Part shown: positions 6,712-6,812 of the stretch, piece after piece | Layout of the letters: each line of letters begins with the position of its first letter | Position numbering within the stretch: the stretch's first letter is position 1 | Assembly: GCA_015711775.1 (NCBI GenBank) | Contig: JACVJB010000045.1 | Location: 1 to 6,812 of the forward strand | Direction: 5' to 3' | Source of the DNA: Actinomycetota bacterium | GTDB lineage: Bacteria > Actinomycetota > Humimicrobiia > Humimicrobiales > Humimicrobiaceae | DNA length: 6,812 nucleotides | The notes under the pieces: model-generated | Seen by the model: only the letters and a program-made list of their open reading frames with translations | Database searches by the model: none | Told to the model about the DNA's origin: nothing | Made by a program: the position numbers and the translations under genes

Positions 6712-6725
6712 TATTGTGTTTACAG
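6697..6725 (-). promoter_or_regulatory. nadA: Candidate promoter of the nadABC operon
   Basis: On the minus strand a perfect TATAAT -10 lies at 6702-6697. The -35 at 17 bp spacing is CTGTAA (6725-6720), only three of six consensus bases, and TGTAAA at 16 bp is no better. A weak -35 would fit an activated or tightly regulated promoter. The predicted start is near 6690, giving a leader of about 40 nt. Confidence 0.35.
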
Positions 6726-6732
6726 TTACAAT
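6713..6732. promoter_or_regulatory. Imperfect palindrome overlapping the nadA -35 region
   Basis: ATTGT and ACAAT arms are separated by 10 bp, with one further symmetric pair inside (12 of 20 positions symmetric). The element covers the -35 of the candidate nadABC promoter, where a repressor of NAD synthesis would act. I cannot match it with confidence to a known NiaR, NrtR or NadR site, so the regulator is unassigned. Confidence 0.25.
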
Positions 6733-6812
6733 TTTTTAATATTTCCAGACAGTTAGATTATATAGGAAAAGAAATAATAATAAAATACGGCAAATCCGGG
6801 AGGCTTTTTGAG

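Larger units (their letters stand above)
6651..6812. other. Leader and promoter region upstream of nadA
   Basis: These 162 bp are AT-rich and hold no convincing gene. Besides the promoter, palindrome and direct repeats listed separately, the minus strand has a second TATAAT at 6762-6757 without a good -35. On the plus strand TTAATA (6736-6741), 17 bp, TATATA (6759-6764) is a weak divergent promoter candidate. A purine-rich GGGAGG at 6798-6803 looks like a Shine-Dalgarno for a plus-strand gene starting at or just past the window edge (TTG at 6808 is possible). That gene cannot be confirmed from the bases present. Confidence 0.45.

Noticed and set aside
6651..6812. A NAD-responsive riboswitch upstream of nadA
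   Set aside because: The likely transcribed leader is about 40 nt of A/T with no GC-paired stems; too short and unstructured.

Overview
The window is AT-rich (about 38-40% G+C by eye), compact bacterial DNA with ordinary housekeeping content. Arginine is often AGA/AGG and isoleucine often ATA. A lipoprotein signal on a probable peptidoglycan-cleaving enzyme fits a diderm (Gram-negative-type) bacterium, but the sequence does not support naming a phylum. I see no tRNA, rRNA, CRISPR array, insertion sequence or phage gene.

Layout. Positions 1-1986 (minus) hold an open reading frame that runs off the left edge. It encodes a TPR-rich lipoprotein whose last visible segments look like the superhelical domain of Slt-type soluble lytic murein transglycosylases; the catalytic domain would lie outside the window. 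A 242-bp AT-rich divergent intergenic region (1987-2228) separates it from a patatin-like phospholipase gene on the plus strand (2229-3071), which has a good promoter and ribosome binding site. Only 9 bp later the patatin gene meets, tail to tail, a minus-strand operon for de novo NAD synthesis, transcribed nadA (6650-5736), nadB (5723-4071), nadC (3956-3081). The right end (6651-6812) is a non-coding leader and promoter region, with a possible start of a divergent gene at the very edge.

How the genes work together. NadB oxidises L-aspartate to iminoaspartate. NadA, an iron-sulfur enzyme, condenses iminoaspartate with dihydroxyacetone phosphate to quinolinate. NadC converts quinolinate and PRPP to nicotinate mononucleotide. 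All three carry intact catalytic motifs, so the aspartate route to NAD looks complete up to nicotinate mononucleotide. The nadA-nadB gap is 12 bp; the nadB-nadC gap is 114 bp and may hold a second promoter. The Slt-like protein (cell-wall turnover) and the patatin (lipid hydrolysis) have no evident link to NAD synthesis.

I found no convincing undescribed system. The points most worth a second look are regulatory: the nadA leader lacks a Shine-Dalgarno and contains repeats around a promoter, nadC starts at TTG right after a five-codon reading frame, and the patatin/nadC convergence has no visible terminator. The Slt-like protein also has an unusual low-complexity insert.
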